A stretch of 64,000 nt of DNA from Alloyangia pacifica (GTDB lineage Bacteria > Pseudomonadota > Alphaproteobacteria > Rhodobacterales > Rhodobacteraceae): NCBI RefSeq assembly GCF_020524285.1, contig NZ_JAIVKX010000016.1:124001-188000 (forward strand), read 5' to 3'. The notes under the pieces were generated by a model. The model was not told the DNA's origin. It searched no databases and worked only from the letters and a program-made list of their open reading frames with translations. A program made the translations under genes and the position numbers. This document shows positions 41,880-51,682 of this stretch, in pieces. Numbering within the stretch: the stretch's first letter is position 1; the number at the start of each line of letters is the position of its first letter.

Positions 41880-43952
41880 ATGGCCAAACTTGCATTCGAC
41901 ACCGGTGGCACCTTCACCGACTTTGCGCTACTCGACGACAGCGGCGCGCTGCATCTGCACAAGGTACTCTCGACCCCGCTCAACCCTGCCGATGCGGTTA
42001 TCCAGGGGGTCAGCGAACTGCTCGAGCAGCACGCGCAGACCGTCGACCGCGACACCGTACAGGTGCTCGGCGCCACCACCGTGGTCACCAATGCTGTGCT
42101 CGAGCGCCGCGGGGCAGAGACCGGGCTGATCACCACCCAGGGCTTCCAGGATGTCCTGCGCATTCGTAACGAGGGGCGCTACGACCTCTACGATCTAAAG
42201 ATTCAGTACCCCGACCCGCTGGTTAGCCGCGCCGAGACCTTTGGCGCGCCGGAACGCATCACCGCCGAGGGCGTGGTGGTCCGCGGGCTCGACGAGGAGG
42301 CGGTGCGCGCGCTCGGCCAAAGCTTTGCCGACAAGGGCCTGCGCTCGGTCGCCGTGTGCCTGCTGCACGCCTACAAATACCCCGAGCACGAGCGCCGGAT
42401 CCGCGACATCCTTGCCGAGGTCGCGCCGGACGTCTTCGTGACCATCTCATCGGACGTCTGCCCCGAGGTGCGCGAGTTCGACCGCGCCTCGACCACCGTG
42501 GCGAACGCCTACACCCGGCCGTTGATGGAACAGCACGTGGCCGAGCTGGCCTCGGCCTTCCACGAGCGCGGCATCGACCGCGACCTTCTGTGGATGACCT
42601 CCTCGGGCGGGCTGGTGCCCAGCCCGCGTGCCGCCAAGCTGCCGGTGCGCCTGATCGAGTCCGGCCCCGCCGCCGGTGCGGTGGCCGCGGCTGAGTTCGG
42701 CCGCATCGCCGGCGAGACCAGCGTGCTCTCCTTCGACATGGGCGGCACCACTGCCAAGCTCTGCCTGATCCCCAATGGCGAGCCGACCATCGCCTCGGAA
42801 CTCGAGGTGGCGCATTACCACCGCTTCCGCAAGGGCTCGGGCTTCCCGCTCAAGATCCAGTCGATCCACATGATCGAGATCGGCGCGGGTGGCGGCTCGA
42901 TCGCCGCCAAGACCCCGCTCGGCCTGCTCAATGTCGGTCCGCGCTCGGCCGGGGCGCTGCCGGGGCCGGCCGCCTATCAGCGCGGCGGCACCGAGCCGAC
43001 CGTTACCGACGCCGATATCGTGCTGGGCTACATGGGCACCGAGAACTTCGTCGGTGGCAGCTTCAAGGTCTCGAAAGAAGCGGCGATCGAAGCGATCGAC
43101 CGGCTGGCGGGTGAGCTGGGGGTCAGCCGCGAGCGTTGCGCCTGGGGCATCCATGACCTGGTGAACGAGGCCATGGCCAAGGCCGCCTCGATGCATGCGA
43201 CCGACCTCGGCGTCGATCCGCGGCAGCTGCCGATGGTCGCCTTCGGCGGCGCCGGTCCGGTGCACGCCTGGGGCATCGCGCGCAAGCTCGGCATCCGGCG
43301 GATCATCTGCCCGACGGGGGCGGGCGTCACGTCTGCCCTGGGCCTTATGATCGCCCCGGTGGCGGTCGACGTCTCGGCCTCGCAGCCGATGGCGCTGGCG
43401 GATTGGGACGCGGCGGCGGTCGAGCCGCTGCTCGCCGATCTCGCCCGTCAGGGCGCGGATGTGGTGACCGCGGCGGGCGTCGCGGCAGAGACCATCGACC
43501 TGCGCTATTCGGTGGACATGCGACACGTCGGGCAGGGCCACGAGATCTCGGTGATCCTGCCGGACCTCGCGCTGCCGAAGGACGCATTCCTCGCCGAGCT
43601 CGAGGCGCGCTTCTACGCGCATTACATCGAGCTCTTCGGGCGCAAGGTCGAGAACTCGGCGATCGAGATCATCACCTGGCGCATGCGGGCCAGCGGCCAG
43701 AAGGCCGAGGCGCGCCGCCCGGTGGCGGTGAAGGTCGGCCCGCAGCCGCTGAAGGGGCACCGCGAGATCTACTTCGACACGCTCGGCCGCGCGGTCCAGA
43801 CGCCGATCTACGATCACTACGCGCTCGAGGTGAATGCGCCCATCGCCGGGCCGGCGATCATCGAGCAACGCGAGTCCAGCATCGTCATGGGCCCGGAAGG
43901 CACCGCGCATGTGGACGCCAAGGGCAACCTCATCATCGACATCAAGGAGTGA
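41880..43952 (+). CDS. Hydantoinase/oxoprolinase subunit A (HyuA)
   Basis: Encodes 690 aa; ATG 41880 chosen with AGGAAG just upstream and the family N-terminus (KLAFDTGGTFTDFALLD). It has the two actin-like ATP-binding blocks (DTGGTFTDF, residues 7-15, and VLSFDMGGTTAKLCLI), GATTVVTNAVLERRGAETGL, and PMVAFGGAGPVHAWGIARKL. This family, with subunit B, hydrolyses ATP to open cyclic amides (5-oxoproline, N-methylhydantoin, caprolactam); relatives carboxylate acetone or acetophenone. The substrate is not deducible. The pair sits between two ABC importers and upstream of SDR and aldolase genes, which suggests ring opening as the first catabolic step. Confidence 0.9.
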   Translation: MAKLAFDTGGTFTDFALLDDSGALHLHKVLSTPLNPADAVIQGVSELLEQHAQTVDRDTVQVLGATTVVTNAVLERRGAETGLITTQGFQDVLRIRNEGRYDLYDLKIQYPDPLVSRAETFGAPERITAEGVVVRGLDEEAVRALGQSFADKGLRSVAVCLLHAYKYPEHERRIRDILAEVAPDVFVTISSDVCPEVREFDRASTTVANAYTRPLMEQHVAELASAFHERGIDRDLLWMTSSGGLVPSPRAAKLPVRLIESGPAAGAVAAAEFGRIAGETSVLSFDMGGTTAKLCLIPNGEPTIASELEVAHYHRFRKGSGFPLKIQSIHMIEIGAGGGSIAAKTPLGLLNVGPRSAGALPGPAAYQRGGTEPTVTDADIVLGYMGTENFVGGSFKVSKEAAIEAIDRLAGELGVSRERCAWGIHDLVNEAMAKAASMHATDLGVDPRQLPMVAFGGAGPVHAWGIARKLGIRRIICPTGAGVTSALGLMIAPVAVDVSASQPMALADWDAAAVEPLLADLARQGADVVTAAGVAAETIDLRYSVDMRHVGQGHEISVILPDLALPKDAFLAELEARFYAHYIELFGRKVENSAIEIITWRMRASGQKAEARRPVAVKVGPQPLKGHREIYFDTLGRAVQTPIYDHYALEVNAPIAGPAIIEQRESSIVMGPEGTAHVDAKGNLIIDIKE

Positions 43953-43957
43953 TCGAC

Positions 43958-45634
43958 ATGGGCAAAATGGAAACTCTCAAGGCCGACCTGACCGATCCGA
44001 TCACCCTGCAGGTCATGTGGAACCGGCTGATCTTCATCGCCGACCAGGCCGACACCGTGCTGGGGCGCACCGCCTTCTCGCCGATCGTGCGCGAGAACCA
44101 CGACTATGTCACCGTGCTGCTCGACAGCCGAGGCCGGGCGCTGGCGCAATGCACCTGGTCAATCCCGGTCTTCATCTCGTCGCTGCCGGCGGCGGCGCAG
44201 AAGCACTTCCTGCCGACCTTCAGCCCGGACATGCTTGAAGAGGGCGACGTCCTGGCGACCAATGATCCCGAGATCGGCACCGGCCACCTTCCCGACGTGA
44301 CGATGATCACGCCGATCTGGAAGAACGGCAAGATCATCGCCTATGCCGGCTCGATCGCGCACCTCCCCGACATCGGCGGCCGCCCGCTGCATTCCGAGGC
44401 GGTGGACATCTTCGAGGAGGGCGTGCGCTTTCCGATCGTCAAGCTGCTGAAGAAGGGCGAGCCGAACCGCGACGTGCTGGCGATGATCGCCGCCTCGGTG
44501 CGCCTGCCCACCGAGGTGCAGGGCGATCTCGACTCGATGGTCGCGGCGAACAACGTCATGGGCCGCGAGCTGCTGCGCTTCCTCGACGAGTACGGGCTCG
44601 ACGAGGTCGACACGTTGGCCGACGTCATCCAGGGCCTGTCCGAACGGCAGACCCGCGCTGCCATCCGCAACTGGCCAAACGGCACCTACTGCTCGGAGCT
44701 AACGCTCGACGGCTATTCGCCGGACGTCGTGCTGAAGGCCGCGGTGACGGTCGAGGACGACCGCATCCACGTGGACTACACCGGCTCCTCGGCGCAGGTG
44801 CTGAACTCGATCAACTGTCGGACCAACTACCGCTACGCCCACACCGCCTATGCGCTGAAGTGCCTGCTCGACCCGGAGACGCCGAACAACGAGGGCTGCA
44901 TCGCGCCCTTCACCGACGAGGCGCCGATGGGCTCGATCCTCAACCCGCAGCCCTGGACGGCGGGCAATTCGCGCAACCTCATCGGCCATGCGATCCCCTC
45001 GCTGATCTTCAAGGCGCTCGAGGAGGTGGCCCCCGAAGGCGTCATCGGCGACAGCGGCGGCGCACCGATCTGGGCGGCGAACTGCGTCGGGCAGCGCGCC
45101 GACGGCAGCCAGTACGGTTCGGTGCAGAACTTCCACGGCGGGCAGGGCGGGCGCTCGGACAGCGACGGGCTCGACACGCTGTCCTTCCCCTCGAACTGCA
45201 AGGTGACCGCGGTCGAGATGTTCGAACTGGTGGTGCCGGTGCTGACCCATTGCAAGGAGCTGATCCCCGACAGCGGCGGCGCTGGCAAGTACCGCGGCGG
45301 GCTCGGCCAGCGCGCGCTCCTCGAGAACCTCGGCGACAGCCCGATGTCGATCTACCTCGCGTCGGAGCGCACCCGCACGCCCTGTTTCGGCGTGGTCGGC
45401 GGGCAGTCTGGCCGCAAGGGCGTGGTGCTGAAGAACGGCGCGCCGCACCAGCCCAAGGGCAAGGTCACGCTCGAGAAGGGGGACCGGCTCACGCTCGAGA
45501 CCCCGGGCGGCGGCGGCTGGGGGGCGGCAGAAGCGCGCCCCGCAGAGCTGCTGCGCGAGGATCTGCGGCTTGGGCTTGTCACCGCGGCGGCAGCCGCGGA
45601 AATCTACGGCTACGAAGAAGGAGAGGAAGCATGA
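43958..45634 (+). CDS. Hydantoinase/oxoprolinase subunit B (HyuB)
   Basis: Encodes 558 aa from ATG 43958, AAGGAG 8 bases upstream and only 5 bases after HyuA. Typical blocks: ITLQVMWNRLIFIADQ, SPIVRENHDYVTVLLD, GDVLATNDPEIGTGHLPDVT, HLPDIGGRPLHSEAVDIF, VDYTGSSAQVLNSINCR and GKYRGGLGQRALLENLG. It is the amidohydrolase partner of HyuA. The end overlaps the SDR gene (ATGA), so the three proteins are likely made together. Confidence 0.92.
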   Translation: MGKMETLKADLTDPITLQVMWNRLIFIADQADTVLGRTAFSPIVRENHDYVTVLLDSRGRALAQCTWSIPVFISSLPAAAQKHFLPTFSPDMLEEGDVLATNDPEIGTGHLPDVTMITPIWKNGKIIAYAGSIAHLPDIGGRPLHSEAVDIFEEGVRFPIVKLLKKGEPNRDVLAMIAASVRLPTEVQGDLDSMVAANNVMGRELLRFLDEYGLDEVDTLADVIQGLSERQTRAAIRNWPNGTYCSELTLDGYSPDVVLKAAVTVEDDRIHVDYTGSSAQVLNSINCRTNYRYAHTAYALKCLLDPETPNNEGCIAPFTDEAPMGSILNPQPWTAGNSRNLIGHAIPSLIFKALEEVAPEGVIGDSGGAPIWAANCVGQRADGSQYGSVQNFHGGQGGRSDSDGLDTLSFPSNCKVTAVEMFELVVPVLTHCKELIPDSGGAGKYRGGLGQRALLENLGDSPMSIYLASERTRTPCFGVVGGQSGRKGVVLKNGAPHQPKGKVTLEKGDRLTLETPGGGGWGAAEARPAELLREDLRLGLVTAAAAAEIYGYEEGEEA

Positions 45635-46455
45635 GCGAAGCACTGAACGGCAAGCTGGCGGTCGTCACCGGGGCCGGGTCGGGCATGGGGCGCGAGATCG
45701 CCCTGTCGCTCGCCGGAGCCGGGGCGCGGGTCGTGCTCTGCGGTCGCCGGGCCGCGCCGCTGGAGGCGTTGGCCGCTGAGATCGCCGCGCAGGGCGGGGC
45801 CGCCGAGGCGGCGGCTCTCGACATTTCCGACCGCGCCGCGGTCTTCGCGCTGGTCGAGCGGCTAACCGGTGCCGATGGCAGCATCGACATCCTGGTGAAC
45901 AACGCCGGCAGCGCCAGCAAAGTTCTGAACGCGCGCTGGCTCTCCGAGGAAGAGTTCAACTCGACCGTGCAGGTGAACCTCACGGCGGTGTTCAATTTCT
46001 CGCAAGCGGTGCTGCCGGGCATGCTGGCAAAGGGCGAGGGCACGATCCTCACGGTCTCGTCGCTGGCGGCGGTGAACCCGAACTTGCTGGGCGGAGCGGC
46101 CTATGGCGCGGCCAAGGCCGGGGTGCGCAATTTCATGGGCTTCATGCACAACACCTACCGCCACCAGGGCATCCGGTCGATCTGTATCCTGCCAGGCGAG
46201 GCGGCGACGCCGATCCTCGACAACCGCGCCCGCCCGCCCAGCGAGAGTGAACGCGCACGCATGCTAGCCCCTGAGGACGTCGCCGCTGCGGTCATGATGT
46301 GCGTGTCGCTCCCGGCACGCGCCACGGTGCCCGAGTTGCACATCTGCCCGACCTTCCAGCGCGACATCAGCGAGGACCTCGAGATCGCCCGCTGGCAGGG
46401 TGCCCCGAAGGAACTTCCGGACCTGCCCGCCAAGTTCGGAGGGACCGGATCATGA
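45631..46455 (+). CDS. SDR-family oxidoreductase
   Basis: Encodes 274 aa. Cofactor loop VVTGAGSGMGREIALSL followed by CGRR (Arg pair favouring NADP(H), though not decisive), LVNNAGSASK, active-site Ser in LTVSSLAAVNPN and Tyr-x3-Lys in AAYGAAKAGV. C-terminal ICPTFQRDISEDL. It would oxidise a hydroxyl group or reduce a ketone in the pathway downstream of ring opening. It overlaps both HyuB and the aldolase gene by four bases (ATGA at each side), a strong sign of one functional unit. Confidence 0.88.
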   Translation: MSEALNGKLAVVTGAGSGMGREIALSLAGAGARVVLCGRRAAPLEALAAEIAAQGGAAEAAALDISDRAAVFALVERLTGADGSIDILVNNAGSASKVLNARWLSEEEFNSTVQVNLTAVFNFSQAVLPGMLAKGEGTILTVSSLAAVNPNLLGGAAYGAAKAGVRNFMGFMHNTYRHQGIRSICILPGEAATPILDNRARPPSESERARMLAPEDVAAAVMMCVSLPARATVPELHICPTFQRDISEDLEIARWQGAPKELPDLPAKFGGTGS

Positions 46456-47150
46456 TCGGCTCGCACCTGCGCGCCCGTCTGAAGGCGGGCGAGACGCTGA
46501 CTATGTACAATACGCATCACGTGTCCTCGGGTCTAGCGCAGCGCATGATCGAGCACGGCGCCGATGCGCTGTTCCTCGACTGCGAACATGGGATGTGGAG
46601 CCATGATGACATCCGCAGTCACGCGGTGGCCGCTCGAGCCGTGGGTGGCGCGGGGATCGTGCGGCCGCATTCGCACGAGCGCCCTGTTATGATCCGCTAC
46701 CTCAACGCCGGGGCGGACGGGTTGATGGTGCCGATGGTCAACACCGCCGAGGAAACGGCCGCTATTGTCGAGGCGGTGCGCTACGCGCTCCCGGGTACCT
46801 ACGAGAACCGACTGGTAATCTGTATGATTGAAACGCCCGAGGCGGTGGAAAACCTCGACGAAATGCTGAAGGTCGAGGGCGTGGACGTGTTCTTCGTCGG
46901 CCCCTCGGACCTGTCTCAGAACATGGGCTTTGATCCGGGTCTGCCCGCAGATGCGCCGCGCCCAAAAGAGGTCGTAGAGGCTATCGAGGATGTATTTTCT
47001 CGTACCCGCGCGGCTGGGGTCGCCACCGGCACGCTGGTACGCGAGGTAGACATTGCGCACTTCACCGGCAAGGGCGCGCAGTTCCTGTACATTCACTCCG
47101 ACCCGTTCCTGAAGTCTGGGATCGCACGGATGAAGAGCCTCATCGCCTGA
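46452..47150 (+). CDS. HpcH/HpaI-family class II aldolase
   Basis: Encodes 232 aa, slightly shorter than the usual 250. The barrel holds the family residues: FLDCEHGMWSHDD (about 42-53), GIVRPHSHE (Arg 71), metal ligands Glu 127 (MIETPEAVENLD) and Asp 153 (VGPSDLSQNMG), and IHSDPFLKSGI near the end. These enzymes cleave 4-hydroxy-2-oxo acids to pyruvate or similar plus an aldehyde. In this operon it probably cleaves the product of the hydantoinase and SDR steps. A decayed homologue lies at 26712-27060. A hairpin follows the stop at 47168-47191. Confidence 0.9.
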   Translation: MIGSHLRARLKAGETLTMYNTHHVSSGLAQRMIEHGADALFLDCEHGMWSHDDIRSHAVAARAVGGAGIVRPHSHERPVMIRYLNAGADGLMVPMVNTAEETAAIVEAVRYALPGTYENRLVICMIETPEAVENLDEMLKVEGVDVFFVGPSDLSQNMGFDPGLPADAPRPKEVVEAIEDVFSRTRAAGVATGTLVREVDIAHFTGKGAQFLYIHSDPFLKSGIARMKSLIA

Positions 47151-47167
47151 CGACAAGATGTCAATCG

Positions 47168-47191
47168 GTAGTCCCGCTTTGGCGGGGCTAC
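47168..47191 (+). other. Hairpin between aldolase and peptide-type binding protein genes
   Basis: GTAGTCCCGC pairs with GCGGGGCTAC (one T-G pair) around TTTG. There is no T-run, so it is more likely an RNA-stability or partial-termination element that lowers or raises expression of the following transporter genes. Confidence 0.45.
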
Positions 47192-47230
47192 AAATCTTAA
47201 GACAAACGATAAAACAGGGAGACGACTAAA

Positions 47231-48835
47231 ATGAAAATATTCAATGAACCACTCTGCACTGGCATGCGCCACCTTACAGGGGCCACCGCGCTGGCCGCGA
47301 TGCTGCCGCTGGCAGCCATGGCGCAGGAGGTGACGGTGGTCATGGATCCGATCGCCTCGGAGAGCACGCTCTACTGGGAAACCGAAGGCGCCTTTATGCT
47401 GCCCTCACTTCAGGGACTGGTTGGCAACAACCCCGAGACCGGCAAGTTCGACAACAGCGGTCTGGCCTCAAGCTGGGAGACGAACGACGACTTGACCTCG
47501 TGGACCTTCACGCTCAAGCCCGAGGCGACCTTCAGTGGCGGCTGGGGTAAGGTGACGGCAGCGGATGTGGTGCATTCCGTGAACCTACACACTGGTGACG
47601 ACAGCCGCCTGAGCGGCATCGCTAACCTACGCGCCGCGACTGTGACGGCGGTAGACGATCACACAGTGCGCTTCGATTTCGACAGCCCGCAGGCGGATTT
47701 CCTATTCCTGCTGGCAGGTCGCGGTGTGCTGGCGATCTACTCGAAGGCGCAGTTTGATGCCGAAGGGCTCGGCGGCTACAAGACCGCTCCTGCAGGTACC
47801 GGTCCATTCGTCTATGACGGCACAGAGCTGGGTCAGGGAATGACGTTCTCGGCAGTTAAGGATCACTGGTCTGGCATCAGCGCCGACTATGACACCTTGT
47901 CGATCCGCTTTGTGGGCGAGGCAGCTACCAAGCTGGCGATGCTGCTGTCGAATGAGGCCGACGTCGTCAGCCTGCCGCGCGAACTTCAGCCGCAAGCCCT
48001 GGACGAGGGCTTCGAGATCATCCGCTCCACCCAAGGCGCAAGCCAGACGGCGTTGGTCTTCGGCGCACTTTACACCGATCCCGAAGGCGGTGAACTGCCG
48101 CAGGGTCTGCCTTGGGCTGACGTGCGAGTCCGCGAGGCGATGAACCGGGCGCTCGACCGCGAACAGATGCTCGAGGCGCTCTATTCGGGACGCACCGAGG
48201 CGCTGCCGGTGTTCACGATGGACGAACAGTACGAAGGGTACACCCCGGAGCTTTCTGCGCAGTTTGATCAAGACTATGGTTATGATCCGGAACGCGCCAT
48301 GGAACTGCTCGCCGAGGCGGGCTACCCGGAGGCTTTCGACAATCCGGTCATTCCTATCATCCTGACCTCGCTGCCGGGAAACCCTGAGTTCCCGCTGATC
48401 TCTGAGATGGCGCAGGCTTTCTTTGAATCAGTCGGCTTGCAGACCGAAATGCGCGAGATGGACGGCGCCTCAATCCTCGCGGCGCGCAGGGCGCGCAACG
48501 CCCCGTGGGTAATGCCGGTACGCAATGCGCCGATCAGGCCCGCGCAGTTGGGACTTCAGGTCTACTTCTCCAAGGTGAACCGACCAACCGCCTATGTCGA
48601 CAGCCCCGAAATCAACGCCATGTTCGACCAACTCGCGGCGGCGACCGACATGGACGAACGCGACGCGCTGGCCTCCGATATCTTCACCATGCTCTATCAG
48701 GATTACAGCCACATGCCGCTGGCCAAGATCTTTGCCGAGGTGACGGTAGACCCCGATAGCATCGAGAGCTGGACCTTTCCCGGCTCGACCTCAAGCGGAC
48801 TGAGCCACTACCACTTGATCAAGACTGCCGACTGA
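47231..48835 (+). CDS. ABC transporter substrate-binding protein, family 5 (peptide/opine type)
   Basis: Encodes 534 aa. Signal peptide (GATALAAMLPLAAMAQ) and the SBP family 5 fold: LQGLVGNNPETGKFDNSGLA, SWTFTLKPEATFSGGWG, GTGPFVYDGTELGQG and WADVRVREAMNRALDREQM. Family 5 proteins bind peptides, opines, nickel chelates and other compounds. With dppBCDF-type genes directly following, it is the receptor of a complete importer. The neighbours suggest uptake of the hydantoinase substrate or a derivative. Confidence 0.88.
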   Translation: MKIFNEPLCTGMRHLTGATALAAMLPLAAMAQEVTVVMDPIASESTLYWETEGAFMLPSLQGLVGNNPETGKFDNSGLASSWETNDDLTSWTFTLKPEATFSGGWGKVTAADVVHSVNLHTGDDSRLSGIANLRAATVTAVDDHTVRFDFDSPQADFLFLLAGRGVLAIYSKAQFDAEGLGGYKTAPAGTGPFVYDGTELGQGMTFSAVKDHWSGISADYDTLSIRFVGEAATKLAMLLSNEADVVSLPRELQPQALDEGFEIIRSTQGASQTALVFGALYTDPEGGELPQGLPWADVRVREAMNRALDREQMLEALYSGRTEALPVFTMDEQYEGYTPELSAQFDQDYGYDPERAMELLAEAGYPEAFDNPVIPIILTSLPGNPEFPLISEMAQAFFESVGLQTEMREMDGASILAARRARNAPWVMPVRNAPIRPAQLGLQVYFSKVNRPTAYVDSPEINAMFDQLAAATDMDERDALASDIFTMLYQDYSHMPLAKIFAEVTVDPDSIESWTFPGSTSSGLSHYHLIKTAD

Positions 48836-48889
48836 TCGGGAGAACCGGGCGCGGCCTGATGAGGGCCGCCCCGACCTAGGGAGCGCCAG

Positions 48890-49807
48890 ATGAAGAAATA
48901 TATCGGCACAAGGCTGATCGAAAGCCTAGCCGCCATCCTCGTAATCACGATACTGGTCTTTGCACTGACGCATATGTCGGGCAGCCCGGTCGACGCGCTG
49001 CTGCCGCAAGACGCGACGCAGGACCAGATCGACGCTTTGGTGGCGCAATGGGGTCTGGATCAGCCGCTGGCGGTTCAATACTTGACCTTCCTCAAGAATG
49101 CGCTGGCCGGCGATTTCGGGGACTCGCTGAAATGGCGCGGCTATTCCGCCATGGGCGTGGTCCTGGACCGCTTTCCGCAGACCTTACTGCTTGGCGGTGT
49201 CGCGGTGGCGATCTCGGTGATTGTGGCGATCCCGTTGGGCGTCATGGCGGCGATGAATCGCAATGGCCCATTGGACCGCGGCGCGCAGATCTTTTCGCTG
49301 TTCGGGCAGTCCGTGCCGCAGTTCTGGTTCGCCATTCTGCTAATCTGGTTCTTGGCCGTAGCACTGCAACTGGTGCCGACATCGGGTTCCGGCAGCTGGC
49401 GGCACTTGATCCTGCCGGCTATCGCAATGGCTTGGTTCCAGATCGCCGCCCTAAGCAGATTAACACGCTCAGCTATGCTCGACGTGCTGGACGCGGAATA
49501 CATCAAGCTCGCCCGCGTCAAGGGAGTGCGTGAGGCCCGCGTCGTCTGGGTTCATGCGCTGCGCAACGCAGCCGTAGTGCCGCTCACCTATTTTGGCGTG
49601 TTAGCCGGGTCGGTGCTTACCGGCTCGGTCACCATCGAGACGGTATTTTCTTGGCCGGGCCTCGGATGGGTCGCGATAGAGGCGATCCGCGCCCGCGACT
49701 TTCCCGTCGTCCAAGCAGTGGTGGTGATTTTTGCCATCATCTACATTGTTTCCAACTTCCTCGTGGACATTCTCAATGCCTACATCGACCCCCGTGTACG
49801 GTCCTGA
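48890..49807 (+). CDS. ABC transporter permease, DppB type
   Basis: Encodes 305 aa, six membrane segments. N-terminal YIGTRLIESLAAILVITILV, the LPQDATQDQID and LGLDQP-like WGLDQPLAVQYLTFLKNAL blocks, and the inner-membrane loop signature SRLTRSAMLDVLDAEYIKLA with the coupling helix RVKGVREA. It forms the channel together with the DppC-type protein, which starts four bases after its stop. Confidence 0.92.
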   Translation: MKKYIGTRLIESLAAILVITILVFALTHMSGSPVDALLPQDATQDQIDALVAQWGLDQPLAVQYLTFLKNALAGDFGDSLKWRGYSAMGVVLDRFPQTLLLGGVAVAISVIVAIPLGVMAAMNRNGPLDRGAQIFSLFGQSVPQFWFAILLIWFLAVALQLVPTSGSGSWRHLILPAIAMAWFQIAALSRLTRSAMLDVLDAEYIKLARVKGVREARVVWVHALRNAAVVPLTYFGVLAGSVLTGSVTIETVFSWPGLGWVAIEAIRARDFPVVQAVVVIFAIIYIVSNFLVDILNAYIDPRVRS

Positions 49808-49811
49808 CAAA

Positions 49812-50687
49812 ATGGACACGCCCCGCACCTCACGTACCCTGCCGAGGGCATGGTCTGAGCTTCGCAGTTGGCCGTTGATTCCCTTGGCGATAATCACGCT
49901 GGTACTGCTCGTTCCCGGCCTCTTCGCCGACATCCTCGCGCCCTATGGCCCGCTCGAAATCGACATGCGCGCCCGGCTGCAACCGCCTGTATTCTTCGGC
50001 GGCGACTGGAGCCATGTCCTCGGCACTGACCGGCTGGGCCGCGACATCTTCAGCCGTACACTGCACGGCGCGTATTACGCCATGTCGATATCGGTAACGG
50101 GCATCGTTGTTGGAGTGGTCATCGGCACCACCTTGGGACTGATCGCGGGCTACGCGCGCGGCTGGGCTGACACGATCATCATGCGGCTGGTGGATATCTC
50201 GCTTGCGCTACCCGCGATCCTGCTGGCGCTGGCATTGGCAGCGATGTTCGGGCCGAGCTTCCAGTCGGTAATCGCCGTGGTGGTCTTTGTGCTATGGGCT
50301 TATTTCGCACGACAGGTCAGGGCCGAGGTGCTATCCTTGCGTGAACGCGATTTCGTCGCCAGGGCACGGGTGGCGGGTGCCTCACACTTTCGCATCTTGC
50401 GGCGCCACATCTTTCCCAACGTGATCAACACCGTGGTCGTGCTGGCGACGCTACAGGTGGGCATCGTCATTTCCCTCGAAGCCTCACTGAGCTTTCTTGG
50501 TATCGGCATCCCGCGACCCACGCCGACCTGGGGCATCCTGGTGGCCGACGGGCGCGAACTGATCGTGACCGCTTGGTGGATCTCGTTCTTTCCCGGCCTT
50601 GCCATCCTGCTAGTGGTGCTGTCGGTCAACCTGTTCGGCGATTGGCTGCGCAATCGCCTGGACCCCAAGACGAGGCAGATGCGATGA
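49812..50687 (+). CDS. ABC transporter permease, DppC type
   Basis: Encodes 291 aa from ATG 49812; an earlier in-frame start lies inside the previous gene. Six membrane segments, the family block LGTDRLGRDIFSRTLHGA, the coupling loop RERDFVARARVAGASHFRI, and LSFLGIGIPRPTPTWG. It pairs with the DppB-type permease. The stop overlaps the next gene (ATGA). Confidence 0.92.
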   Translation: MDTPRTSRTLPRAWSELRSWPLIPLAIITLVLLVPGLFADILAPYGPLEIDMRARLQPPVFFGGDWSHVLGTDRLGRDIFSRTLHGAYYAMSISVTGIVVGVVIGTTLGLIAGYARGWADTIIMRLVDISLALPAILLALALAAMFGPSFQSVIAVVVFVLWAYFARQVRAEVLSLRERDFVARARVAGASHFRILRRHIFPNVINTVVVLATLQVGIVISLEASLSFLGIGIPRPTPTWGILVADGRELIVTAWWISFFPGLAILLVVLSVNLFGDWLRNRLDPKTRQMR

Positions 50688-51682
50688 AGGATACCTTCAC
50701 CGAAACCGTGCTCGAGGTGCGCGGCCTGACCACGACCATCTCCGGTAAGCGCGGCGAGTTCACCGCCGTCGAGAACGTGGATCTAACCCTGAAACGCGGC
50801 GAGACGCTGGGCCTCGTGGGGGAAAGCGGCAGCGGCAAGAGCCTGACAGGCCTGTCCCTGCTACGTCTGGTGCCGAAACCTGCGGCACGCATCGCGGCGG
50901 GGTCGGTCGTGCTGGACGGCATCGACCTCATGAGCTTGACCGAGGACCAGATGCGGCAGGTTCGCGGGCGGAAGATCTCGATGATTCTGCAGGATCCGCA
51001 GACTTCATTGAACCCTTCCTTCACTGTCGGCAGCCAGATCGCCGAGGCGCTCGCGCTGCACACCGACACGCCGCGCAAATCCTTGCGCGATAAGGCAATC
51101 GAAATGTTGCGCCGCGTGCGCGTGGCGGCCCCGGAGCACCGGGTCGACGCCTACCCTCACCAGATGAGCGGCGGGATGCGACAGCGCGCGGTGGGGGCGG
51201 TCGCCATCTCCTGCGCGCCGGATGTGATTATCGCCGACGAGCCGACCACCTCGCTCGACGTAACGGTTCAGGCGCAATACATCCGGCTGCTGCAGGAATT
51301 GCAGCGAGAAAGCGGGATGGGTATCATCTTCATCACGCATGATTTCGGCATCGTCGCCAAGGTCTGCCACCGGTTGGCGGTGATGTATGCTGGCCAGATC
51401 GTGGAAACTGGTCCGGTCGCGCAGATCTTCGATCAGCCACTCCACCCCTACACTCGCGCGCTGCTGTCCTCGGTGCCGAAGCTACACGGCCAGATCGGGC
51501 GGCTGCCCTCAATCGAAGGCACGCCTCCACCTTTGTGGGACCGACCGAGGGGGTGCAAGTTTTCGCCCCGCTGTCCCCTCGCCGATCACCGTTGTCGGAA
51601 CGAGGAACCGCCCACAGTAGACAGCCCGGCCCCTGATGGCAGCGAACACTGGGCGCGGTGCTGGAAACCGGAGGCCATATGA
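50684..51682 (+). CDS. ABC transporter ATP-binding protein, DppD type
   Basis: Encodes 332 aa. Walker A GESGSGKSL, signature MSGGMRQRA, Walker B VIIADEPTTSLDV, H-loop IFITHDFG, and the oligopeptide C-terminal cysteine motif GCKFSPRCPLADHRC. The motif is known in DppD-type ATPases and may hold an Fe-S cluster. Overlaps the DppC and DppF genes by four bases. Confidence 0.92.
   Translation: MKDTFTETVLEVRGLTTTISGKRGEFTAVENVDLTLKRGETLGLVGESGSGKSLTGLSLLRLVPKPAARIAAGSVVLDGIDLMSLTEDQMRQVRGRKISMILQDPQTSLNPSFTVGSQIAEALALHTDTPRKSLRDKAIEMLRRVRVAAPEHRVDAYPHQMSGGMRQRAVGAVAISCAPDVIIADEPTTSLDVTVQAQYIRLLQELQRESGMGIIFITHDFGIVAKVCHRLAVMYAGQIVETGPVAQIFDQPLHPYTRALLSSVPKLHGQIGRLPSIEGTPPPLWDRPRGCKFSPRCPLADHRCRNEEPPTVDSPAPDGSEHWARCWKPEAI

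Noticed and set aside
42447..43910. Long minus-strand open frame inside hyuA
   Set aside because: Antisense shadow of the HyuA gene; His/Arg/Asp-rich composition, no ribosome binding site.
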